A stretch of DNA of 5,658 bases from Candidatus Altimarinota bacterium (GTDB lineage Bacteria; Patescibacteriota; Gracilibacteria; UM-FILTER-43-11). The position numbers were made by a program, and so were the translations under genes. The stretch spans positions 1 to 5,658 of the forward strand of contig JAOZLT010000099.1 of the NCBI GenBank assembly GCA_029934675.1, given 5' to 3'. The notes beneath the pieces are model-generated. The model saw only the letters and a program-made list of their open reading frames with translations. It made no database searches and was not told the DNA's origin. Shown piece by piece: positions 1-5,097 of the stretch (the first letter of the stretch is position 1; the number at the start of each line of letters is the position of its first letter).

Positions 1-16
1 TCACTGTCCAAACCGT

Positions 17-45
17 ATTCTAGTAAACATTTGTTCACTAGTCAA
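17..45 (-). promoter_or_regulatory. Sigma70-like promoter firing leftward out of the window
   Basis: On the minus strand, TTGACT (40-45) and TAGAAT (17-22) are separated by exactly 17 nt; each hexamer matches the vegetative consensus at 5 of 6 positions. The predicted transcript start is near position 10, so the gene it serves lies beyond the left edge. It sits about 57 bases past the helicase stop codon and no terminator with a T-run lies between, so the outside gene might also receive read-through from the helicase. The spacer is occupied by an SOS-box-like dyad listed separately. The hexamers and spacing are seen directly; promoter activity is inferred. Confidence 0.6.
24..37 (-). promoter_or_regulatory. 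LexA/DinR-type SOS box candidate in promoter spacer
   Basis: The minus strand reads TGAACAAATGTTTA here. The inner 12 bases fit the Gram-positive type SOS core GAAC-R-N-R-Y-GTT-Y at every defined position. The dyad extends outward: nine-base arms at 20-28 and 33-41 (minus-strand CTAGTGAAC and GTTTACTAG) flank AAAT, with one non-Watson-Crick position. It lies wholly between the -35 and -10 hexamers, a classic place for a repressor to block RNA polymerase. The motif is seen; LexA binding is inferred, because LexA sites differ between phyla and neither the regulated gene nor a lexA gene is in the window. Confidence 0.45.
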
Positions 46-101
46 TATTAAATTTCTGAAATCATCAACATCAATTAATCAAAGCTATCATTGTCAATCA
101 C

Positions 102-3050
102 TTACATAGCCCTATCACAAATCTTCCTATAACTACAAAACTGACACTTAAATTTGGACGGTGTGGGAGTAAAATCAGATTTATTTATATTATCCGCAAC
201 CTCAATTATTTCCTGTTTTACCTTATCAATCTGCTTTTCACTTGGCTCAGTAGATACCTTCAAATCCTCATCCAAAAAATAAAGTGTCATTTTGGAAGAT
301 GGTTGGTTAAAGCATTCTTTCGTAGCCAGCGCGTAAATTTGCAACTGTAAATCCTTATCTACCTGCGCTTGAGACTTAGATTTACCAGTTTTATAGTCAA
401 TTATCTCCAATGTTCCATCAGGCAGACTATCAGCTCTATCTATACGACCGGAAATTGTGTAATCACCAACCTTTAGCTTAAACCCTTTCTCCAAAAACTC
501 GATACTTGGGATTCGTTCCTTAAAATGAATATAAAAAAGTTTTAGTATCTCCCCTCCTCTAACCTTAGCTGTTTCCATATGTTGTTTACTCTCATACCCC
601 TGATATATCCACTTCTCATTGTAAATCTTGAGTAATTGTTCTTGTGATAAGTCTTCGTTAAACTCCATAAAAAGTGAAGATTGTTTACTCTGTTCTACAA
701 GACGATAGAATCCAAGAAGTGTGTTATGCAAAGATATACCGAAACTTAATGCCCCTGATGGCGGTTGTGGAATTTTATATATGTAAGCATATTGGTATTT
801 ACGAGGACAAGATTTGAATGTTGTGAGTTGAGAATAACTGAAACGTGTTATTCGATTATTTTGATTTATAATTCTTGATTCATGATCCATGGCTGGTAAG
901 TCCTTTGATTTTAGGAACTTTTCAACACCCTCAACACTCTTTTCCACCCTAAACAATTCCGCTTCGTCAAGTATTTCCCCCAAAAATTTTGACATCTTAT
1001 TCATTCTTGGAGCTTTAGCGGAAGATGGATTATAGTAATCCGAATACATCAGATGAAGTTTTTCTTTTGCACGAGTACATGCTACATAAAAAAGCCGACG
1101 TTCTTCTTGAGTATGCACATCCGCGTCGGTAAGCATTTCATGAACCATTTCATCAGGTAACTCAATAGGATCCTTTCGGTTATCCGTAGGAAATCTTCGA
1201 TTAACCATACTCCCTACAAAAACAGTATTAAACTCAAGACCTTTAACTCCATGAACAGTAGAAATTTGCACACCCTCTATTCCTGAAACATCAAATTTAG
1301 CAGATGGATTCTCCCCACTTTCAATAGCAAGGTCAAGATATGAAACAAAATCAATAACCGTTTTAAATTCACTTTCACGTTCAAAATCCCGTATTTTACC
1401 AAAAAAAGTAGCAATATTAGTAATCTGCTCCTCGGATTCAATATCACCTTTTCCCAAATAATATTCATACAAATGAACAGTTTCAGCAAATCTGTACAAA
1501 GTTTCCCCTGCTGTATGATTTTTAGAGAATTCCAGTAAGTCAGAAATAGTATTTGCCAAAAACTCACAACCGGCTTCATTCTTAATCTGTGCCCAAACTG
1601 ATGAATACTTAGATTTTGCATCAGCAATAAGTTTAGCGATTATCTCCATTTTTATATTAAAGAAAGGTAATCGCATCAGTTGATAAAAGCTTATATCATC
1701 TTTTGGGTTCGAAATAACCCGTAAAAGAGAAATAACTTCTTTAACCTCAGGCTTATCGTAAAGTCCTCGCTCAGACAAAAACTGATATGGAATATTAGCC
1801 TTACGAAAAGCTTCAATAAACGGCTGTGCGTAATAGTTTGCTCGCACAAGTATCGCAATATCAGATAAAGGTACATTAGCCTTCTTAATTTCTTCTACAA
1901 CGTATTCAACCTCCTGCTCGATTGTTGTGCAATGAACAAGTATAATTGAATCATCAGCACCGGCGCTCATTGCAGTAAGTTCTTTATTCACACCGGATTT
2001 CACCTCAAGGCGGTCTGGATTATTTTTACTAATCGATTTGTAAGCAAAGTCCAAAATCTTCTGATTACTTCTGTAATTCTTATTAAGAACCACTTTCTTA
2101 AGACCGGGATATTTTTCCTCAAACTGGAGAATATTAGATATGGCAGCACCTCGAAATTTATAAATCGATTGGTCATCATCCCCAACAGCCATCAAATTCT
2201 TATTATCCTCTGCAAGCAAATCGCAAATCCTATTCTGAGCAATATTTGTATCCTGATATTCATCCACTAAAATATATTTATATTTATTTTGCAGATATTT
2301 AAGGATATTTGGACGGGTTTCAAAAAGCTCGATAATTTTAGATTGAAGATCAGAAAAATCCAAGTAACTATTCTCTGCTAATAATTCCTGATACCTACCA
2401 TATGCATTTGCAAGCTCGAAAATACGTTTTGCTTCCATTTTTTCATCATCAGAATTTGCAAATTTAACCTTCTTATTTGCTAATTCCAAATAAGCACTCG
2501 GAGTATTAAGTTCTTCTTTAAGTCGACTAAAATGAGATATTAAAGCATCTATAAATTTAGTCGGATTTCCATTTGGTCTGTAATAATTTAAGTCAAATTC
2601 AAATAAATTTTCCCTCATAAATTGCCACAACTTCACACCCTCCAATATTTTAAAATTAGGACTCACCCCTATATCAATTCCGTACCGACGAAGAGTTTTT
2701 TCGCAAAAAGAATGAAACGTAGAGACCTGAATAGATTCATAGCCTATCGGCATTAATACATCTAATCTTTCCCCCATCTCTGCAGCAGATTTTTCAGTAA
2801 AAGTAAGAGCTAATATTTCATCATTCTTACATTTGCCATTATTGATTAAATGCACAATCCGCTCAGTAATTACACGAGTCTTACCAGTCCCGGCACCAGC
2901 TATTACCAGAATCGGCCCAACATCATGCATTACAGCTTCACGTTGCTCCGAATTAAGATGAGAAAGACTATCACTATTACTAGAAATACGAATAGTCATA
3001 TCCACATTTTTTTGAGAAATTTCCTTATTTTTCACTTCTTCATTTTCCAT
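102..3050 (-). CDS. UvrD/PcrA-type DNA helicase fused to RecB-like Fe-S nuclease
   Basis: This is an ATP-dependent superfamily 1A helicase-nuclease of 982 residues, expected to unwind and degrade or resect DNA in repair or recombination. Helicase motifs run in order: Q motif around Q36 (LNSEQREAV), Walker A AGAGTGKT (51-58), Ia LTFTEKSAAEM (82-92), TFHSF (111-115), Walker B LVDEYQDT (261-268), III VGDDDQSIYKFRG (289-301), IV NYRS (325-328), V STVHGVKGLEF (597-607) and VI RRLFYVACTRAK (651-662). The C-terminal third (about 735-982) is a PD-(D/E)XK nuclease: SYSQLTTFKSCPRKY, H775, D871 (GRIDRAD), D885 and K887 (IIDYKTGK), and Q902-x3-Y906. C748, C969, C972 and C978 match the iron-sulfur staple of AddB/AdnAB/Cas4-type nucleases. 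All catalytic positions look intact. No AddA/AddB partner is visible. M1 is favoured by the -10 box just upstream; M18 is an alternative. There is no Shine-Dalgarno sequence. The domain calls are firm; its exact pathway is inferred. Confidence 0.95.
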   Translation of the reverse strand: MENEEVKNKEISQKNVDMTIRISSNSDSLSHLNSEQREAVMHDVGPILVIAGAGTGKTRVITERIVHLINNGKCKNDEILALTFTEKSAAEMGERLDVLMPIGYESIQVSTFHSFCEKTLRRYGIDIGVSPNFKILEGVKLWQFMRENLFEFDLNYYRPNGNPTKFIDALISHFSRLKEELNTPSAYLELANKKVKFANSDDEKMEAKRIFELANAYGRYQELLAENSYLDFSDLQSKIIELFETRPNILKYLQNKYKYILVDEYQDTNIAQNRICDLLAEDNKNLMAVGDDDQSIYKFRGAAISNILQFEEKYPGLKKVVLNKNYRSNQKILDFAYKSISKNNPDRLEVKSGVNKELTAMSAGADDSIILVHCTTIEQEVEYVVEEIKKANVPLSDIAILVRANYYAQPFIEAFRKANIPYQFLSERGLYDKPEVKEVISLLRVISNPKDDISFYQLMRLPFFNIKMEIIAKLIADAKSKYSSVWAQIKNEAGCEFLANTISDLLEFSKNHTAGETLYRFAETVHLYEYYLGKGDIESEEQITNIATFFGKIRDFERESEFKTVIDFVSYLDLAIESGENPSAKFDVSGIEGVQISTVHGVKGLEFNTVFVGSMVNRRFPTDNRKDPIELPDEMVHEMLTDADVHTQEERRLFYVACTRAKEKLHLMYSDYYNPSSAKAPRMNKMSKFLGEILDEAELFRVEKSVEGVEKFLKSKDLPAMDHESRIINQNNRITRFSYSQLTTFKSCPRKYQYAYIYKIPQPPSGALSFGISLHNTLLGFYRLVEQSKQSSLFMEFNEDLSQEQLLKIYNEKWIYQGYESKQHMETAKVRGGEILKLFYIHFKERIPSIEFLEKGFKLKVGDYTISGRIDRADSLPDGTLEIIDYKTGKSKSQAQVDKDLQLQIYALATKECFNQPSSKMTLYFLDEDLKVSTEPSEKQIDKVKQEIIEVADNINKSDFTPTPSKFKCQFCSYRKICDRAM

Positions 3051-3059
3051 GACATATGA

Positions 3060-3065
3060 ATTATA
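3060..3065 (-). promoter_or_regulatory. Consensus -10 box of the helicase gene (near-leaderless)
   Basis: The minus strand has a perfect TATAAT ending nine bases before the helicase ATG at 3050. With normal spacing, transcription would begin near 3053, leaving a leader of about three bases and no room for a ribosome binding site. The -35 region 17 nt upstream (TTCGTA) is poor and falls in the CGAA-rich repeat, so an activator or read-through from the S1 gene may contribute. An out-of-frame ATG (3056-3058 on the minus strand) sits between the box and the start codon. The box is seen; the start site is inferred. Confidence 0.45.
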
Positions 3066-3075
3066 ACCTATAAAA

Positions 3076-3168
3076 ATCGAAATACGAATATCGAAATATA
3101 AAAGAAACTCAAATTTCGAATTTTAAATATTCGAACTTGTTTCGAGTTTCGGATTTTGAATTTCGAGT
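3076..3168. repeat. CGAA-rich degenerate repeat and nested hairpin between genes
   Basis: The gap between S1 and the helicase is filled by variants of TCGAAAT and TTCGA. ATCGAAATA occurs twice, 14 bases apart (3076-3084 and 3090-3098). A nested inverted repeat follows: GAAACTC (3104-3110) pairs with GAGTTTC (3144-3150), and inside it TTCGAAT (3115-3121) pairs with ATTCGAA (3129-3135) around a seven-base loop. A further copy of the outer arm, TTTCGAGTTT (3161-3170), overlaps the S1 stop codon. The stem is A/T-rich and has no clear T-run on the minus strand, so it is not a textbook terminator. It may be a low-complexity repeat family also acting as a 3' end structure for S1 mRNA. Confidence 0.6.
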
Positions 3169-4413
3169 TTATTTCTTTGTAGTTTTCTTAGTTGTTGATT
3201 TTTTCTCTTTAGACGCTTCATCTTCTTCAGCTACTTTTTCCTCAACCTCAATTTTAACCTCATCCTCAGCCACTTCTTCCTCAACCTTATCATCCTGAGC
3301 GGAATCAATAGACTTTTTAGATTTACCACCAACTTGCTTTAAACTAAGCCCAATCCTATGTTCATCACGATCGATATTAATAACAAGAGCGTCAACCTCA
3401 TCACCAATAGACAAGAAATCCTTAGGATTTTCTACCTTTTTATCAGAAATCTCAGATAGATGGATAAGACCATTCAAGGCATCCTCTAACTGAACGAAAG
3501 CACCAAACTGAGAAAATCGGTTTATTGTGCCCTTAACCTTTGACCCAATAGGATATTTATTAATAATTTCCTCCCACGGGTCTGGAATTAAACGCTTAAC
3601 ACTAAGTGAGAGTTTATCCTTTTCAATACCAATTATCTGCACATCGACAGGATCGCCAACTTTAGCATATTGATGAGGATTACTAACATGTCCCCAAGCT
3701 ATCTCAGAAATATGAACAAGCCCCTCAAGTCCGTTGAAAGTAACAAAAATTCCGAATTTAACAACACCACTTACTTTACCTGTAACTACATCACCAATAT
3801 TAAGCTTTTGAAGAGCGGAAGATGAATCACTTTGAATAGCTGCACGTTCAGAAAGAATCATTTTTCCAGTAGGTCTATCTATATTAATAACTTTAACATT
3901 AAATTTTTGACCTATAAGCCTCTTTAAACGCGTAAGAATTTGATTTGAATCAGCACCATCAACACGAGGATAATGGATAGGCGCCAATTGAGAAACTGGA
4001 ATAAACCCTTTAATGCCATCAACATCCAAAAGTAACCCACCTTTATTGGCATCAGCAACGCTAACTTCAATAACCTCACCATCTTTATAAGCTTTTTCAA
4101 ATCTATCCCACGCATTGGCCTGAGATGCTTTACGAAGTGAAAGCACTACCATTCCGTGCTCGTTCTCATCCTCAACAACGACAGCACTTACTTCATCACC
4201 AACAATCAGATCTTTCATAGTACCGGCACTATCATGAGTTTCTGCACCCGTAATAATACCAACATCAACACCATTTATATCAACAACAACATGGTTTTTT
4301 CTTAAAGATATAACGTTACCGGAAACGACAGTTCCAAGCTCCGGTCGGACATAATCTCCAAAATCAACAAGAAGATCATCCATAGTTAGTTTTTCGTCAA
4401 CTATTTTAAACAT
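3169..4413 (-). CDS. rpsA: 30S ribosomal protein S1, four S1 domains
   Basis: This cytoplasmic ribosome-associated RNA-binding protein helps recruit mRNA to the 30S subunit, especially messages with weak or no Shine-Dalgarno sequence. Four OB-fold S1 repeats are visible at about 25-94, 110-189, 204-273 and 288-358. The last two are canonical (GKVSGVVKFGIFVTF..GLEGLVHISEI and GTINRFSQFGAFVQL..LNGLIHLSEIS), each ending in LSLSVK or IGLSLK. Repeats 1 and 2 are more diverged, as is usual for the ribosome-docking half. At 414 residues it is shorter than the six-domain enterobacterial protein (about 557) and resembles four-domain forms. Residues 360-414 are a low-complexity acidic then Lys-rich tail containing a repeat-derived SIDSAQDDK peptide. 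The ATG at 4413 has no Shine-Dalgarno sequence; M11 is an alternative start. It is the upstream gene of the two minus-strand genes here. Confidence 0.93.
   Translation of the reverse strand: MFKIVDEKLTMDDLLVDFGDYVRPELGTVVSGNVISLRKNHVVVDINGVDVGIITGAETHDSAGTMKDLIVGDEVSAVVVEDENEHGMVVLSLRKASQANAWDRFEKAYKDGEVIEVSVADANKGGLLLDVDGIKGFIPVSQLAPIHYPRVDGADSNQILTRLKRLIGQKFNVKVINIDRPTGKMILSERAAIQSDSSSALQKLNIGDVVTGKVSGVVKFGIFVTFNGLEGLVHISEIAWGHVSNPHQYAKVGDPVDVQIIGIEKDKLSLSVKRLIPDPWEEIINKYPIGSKVKGTINRFSQFGAFVQLEDALNGLIHLSEISDKKVENPKDFLSIGDEVDALVINIDRDEHRIGLSLKQVGGKSKKSIDSAQDDKVEEEVAEDEVKIEVEEKVAEEDEASKEKKSTTKKTTKK
3286..3312 (-). repeat. Repeat-derived SIDSAQDDK segment inside the S1 tail
   Basis: Residues 368-376 of S1 read SIDSAQDDK, encoded by DNA containing TCATCCTGAGCGGAATC on the plus strand (3290-3306). 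Peptides of the form S(F/I)D(S/F)AQDDK are a familiar translation of a short interspersed palindromic repeat (TCATCCTGAGCG...) found in many bacterial genomes. Only one half of the usual palindrome is recognisable here; the matching AGGATGA arm is absent. It sits in the disordered tail, where an in-frame insertion would be tolerated. The peptide and DNA are seen directly; the repeat family is recalled from general familiarity and its origin is inferred. Confidence 0.5.
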
Positions 4414-4498
4414 ATGAAAAAAATTAGCAGAATAAGTTATAAATATTAGTTTTCAGAGATTCGTTTTCCTCTGCGAAGGAGAACTAGTCCCGAAAAGC
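4414..4498 (-). promoter_or_regulatory. rpsA 5' leader with competing hairpins and a U7 tract
   Basis: The predicted S1 mRNA leader is about 85 nt. Complementary segments include GTTCTCCT/AGGAAAAC (4477-4484 with 4463-4470, one mismatch on this strand), CAGAG/CTCTG (4467-4475 region with 4454-4458) and TAGTT/AACTA further out, so more than one fold is possible. A run of seven U residues (4417-4423) ends three bases before the ATG and there is no Shine-Dalgarno sequence. S1 prefers A/U-rich single-stranded RNA and in Escherichia coli represses its own translation through its leader, so an autoregulatory role is plausible but inferred. No known riboswitch was recognised. Confidence 0.35.
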
Positions 4499-4504
4499 AG
4501 AAGT

Positions 4505-4533
4505 ATTCTATAACTGATGATGCTTCACGTCAA
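4505..4533 (-). promoter_or_regulatory. rpsA promoter
   Basis: The minus strand carries TTGACG (4528-4533), a 17-nt spacer and TAGAAT (4505-4510). Each hexamer matches the vegetative consensus at 5 of 6 positions. Transcription would start near 4498, about 85 nt before the S1 ATG. The -10 hexamer is identical to that of the left-edge promoter (17-22), which supports one housekeeping consensus in this genome. Unlike the helicase and small membrane protein promoters, this one leaves a true leader. Confidence 0.6.
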
Positions 4534-4574
4534 CATCTTTTTTGAATTTACTACTAATAACATACAGCCCATTT

Positions 4575-4682
4575 ACTTACCCACTAACCCCAGTAAGATA
4601 GTAAGGGGTAACTATATTACTAATAACTCATAACTCAAACATACGCACACGTATAGCCCTCCCCTTCATTGGGGTAAGTGGG
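4575..4682. repeat. Paired C4/G4 inverted repeats in the divergent region
   Basis: Two short dyads share the same C-run and G-run design. ACCCC (4587-4591) faces GGGGT (4605-4609) across 13 bases, and CCCC (4661-4664) faces GGGG (4671-4674) across TTCATT. They are also linked to each other: ACTTACCC (4575-4582) is the exact reverse complement of GGGTAAGT (4672-4679). The whole 108-base stretch could therefore fold as one large stem-loop or as two small hairpins. Neither hairpin is followed by a T-run on either strand, so these are not typical intrinsic terminators. The C and G runs stand out in otherwise A/T-rich sequence. Confidence 0.4.
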
Positions 4683-4734
4683 GAAAAAGAGAAAGGGAAA
4701 GAAAAATAGATAAAAAGAAAGGAAAGAGAAAAAA
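4680..4734 (+). repeat. Polypurine tract upstream of the small membrane protein
   Basis: Of 55 consecutive bases only two are pyrimidines (T4707 and T4711). Purine runs cover 27 bases (4680-4706) and 23 bases (4712-4734). The tract ends 10 bases before the predicted -35 of the downstream gene. It contains GGAAAG and GGGAAA words, but these are too far from a start codon to act as ribosome binding sites. It could act as curved or stiff upstream DNA, as an UP-like element, or be simple low-complexity sequence. Confidence 0.6.
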
Positions 4735-4743
4735 TTAATCCAA

Positions 4744-4772
4744 TTGTTGTGAGGGCTAAAAAACTCTATAGT
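4744..4772 (+). promoter_or_regulatory. Promoter giving a leaderless transcript for the membrane gene
   Basis: TTGTTG (4744-4749) and TATAGT (4767-4772) are separated by 17 nt. The -10 matches consensus at 5 of 6 positions and the -35 at 3 of 6. Standard spacing puts +1 at 4779, exactly the A of an ATG, so the mRNA would be leaderless. This also decides the start: a GTG at 4749 would fall inside the promoter. The elements are seen; the transcript start is inferred. Confidence 0.45.
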
Positions 4773-4778
4773 CAGGAT

Positions 4779-5069
4779 ATGAAAAATAAAATAAAATATA
4801 TATTTGCGATTATCGGCATACTAATTCCTATCGCAGGTCAAATAAGTGAATATGTAATTCTGTTAAATCCAGTTCTGTTTCCTTTCTACTATATTTTAGA
4901 ATTATCAAATCTGATAATTCTAAGTATTATTAGCGGATTCATATACTTATTTGTTGGCTGGCTATTTGAAAAAAAAGGATTACTATTTGGTTTTTTCCTT
5001 ACTATTGTATTATTTATTATTTCACTTGTCGGGCTTGTAATAGCATGGGAATTCAACTTATTCATATAA
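4779..5069 (+). CDS. Small three-helix membrane protein, unrecognised
   Basis: This 96-residue protein (from ATG 4779) matches no family I can name. It begins MKNKIKYIF, a short Lys-rich cytoplasmic end, and has three probable membrane segments at about 8-29, 42-63 and 67-90, the last two joined by a tight FEKKG turn. E24 and E41 lie between the first two helices, next to a Pro/Tyr-rich LNPVLFPFYY stretch. The reading frame is open back to a GTG at 4749 (106 residues), but the promoter overlaps that extension and MKNKIKYIF is the more natural N-terminus. There is no Shine-Dalgarno sequence. The gene is followed after 28 nt by a membrane hydrolase gene, suggesting a two-gene unit, although the dyad over its stop codon may uncouple them. 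It could be an integral membrane accessory protein, but no function can be assigned. Confidence 0.7.
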   Translation: MKNKIKYIFAIIGILIPIAGQISEYVILLNPVLFPFYYILELSNLIILSIISGFIYLFVGWLFEKKGLLFGFFLTIVLFIISLVGLVIAWEFNLFI

Positions 5070-5085
5070 CTAGGTATATGAATAA
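5058..5085. promoter_or_regulatory. Perfect 11-bp dyad spanning stop codon and gene junction
   Basis: TTATTCATATA (5058-5068) and TATATGAATAA (5075-5085) are exact reverse complements around the six-base loop ACTAGG. The left arm covers the TAA of the small membrane protein, and the right arm ends 12 bases before the ATG of the hydrolase. Only one G/C pair occurs per arm, so the RNA hairpin is weak. The following sequence (CTAATTTGTTT) is only a mediocre T-rich tail. It could be a weak terminator or attenuator, or a repressor operator for the hydrolase, whose possible -10 (TAAACT, 5083-5088) overlaps the right arm. Confidence 0.5.
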
Positions 5086-5097
5086 ACTAATTTGTTT

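Larger units (their letters stand above)
4534..4748. other. Divergent intergenic region with short repeats, no supported gene
   Basis: This stretch separates the leftward S1 promoter from the rightward small membrane protein promoter. It holds a direct repeat TACTAATAAC (4552-4561 and 4618-4627), a tandem TAACTCA pair (4624-4637), two C4/G4 inverted repeats and a polypurine tract, each described separately. The only noticeable ORF is a 38-codon frame (4517-4633, plus) without a ribosome binding site, hydrophobic segment or recognisable motif. I see no RNA gene in it. Confidence 0.5.

Noticed and set aside
20..41. Helicase terminator hairpin downstream of its stop
   Set aside because: The nine-base arms could form a hairpin in minus-strand RNA, but no T-run follows and the dyad sits precisely in a promoter spacer, so an operator explains it better.
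74..97. Extra minus-strand promoter using the perfect TTGACA at 92-97
   Set aside because: No acceptable -10 hexamer occurs 16 to 18 bases downstream; the nearest candidates match only weakly.
2850..3059. Plus-strand 69-codon ORF opposite the helicase start
   Set aside because: It is a shadow of the strongly supported helicase gene, with low-complexity translation and no family resemblance.
3139..3155. Second SOS box near the helicase promoter (GAAAC...GTTC-like words on the minus strand)
   Set aside because: The half-site spacing is one base short of GAAC-N4-GTTC, and the words belong to the CGAA repeat.
4517..4633. 38-codon plus-strand ORF in the divergent region
   Set aside because: It has no ribosome binding site, no promoter at the right distance and no recognisable motif, and it runs through the repeat and hairpin sequences. 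It is best explained by chance.
4661..4674. Intrinsic terminator (CCCC-TTCATT-GGGG)
   Set aside because: The stem is four base pairs with no T-run after it on either strand, and no gene ends beside it.
4671..4722. G-quadruplex in the G-rich part of the purine tract
   Set aside because: Only three runs of three or more G occur (4671-4674, 4680-4683, 4695-4697); the fourth is just GG, so the usual four-run rule is not met.
4749..4778. GTG start extending the small membrane protein by 10 residues
   Set aside because: The extension overlaps the predicted promoter and has no Shine-Dalgarno sequence, and the ATG at 4779 gives a more typical Lys-rich N-terminus.
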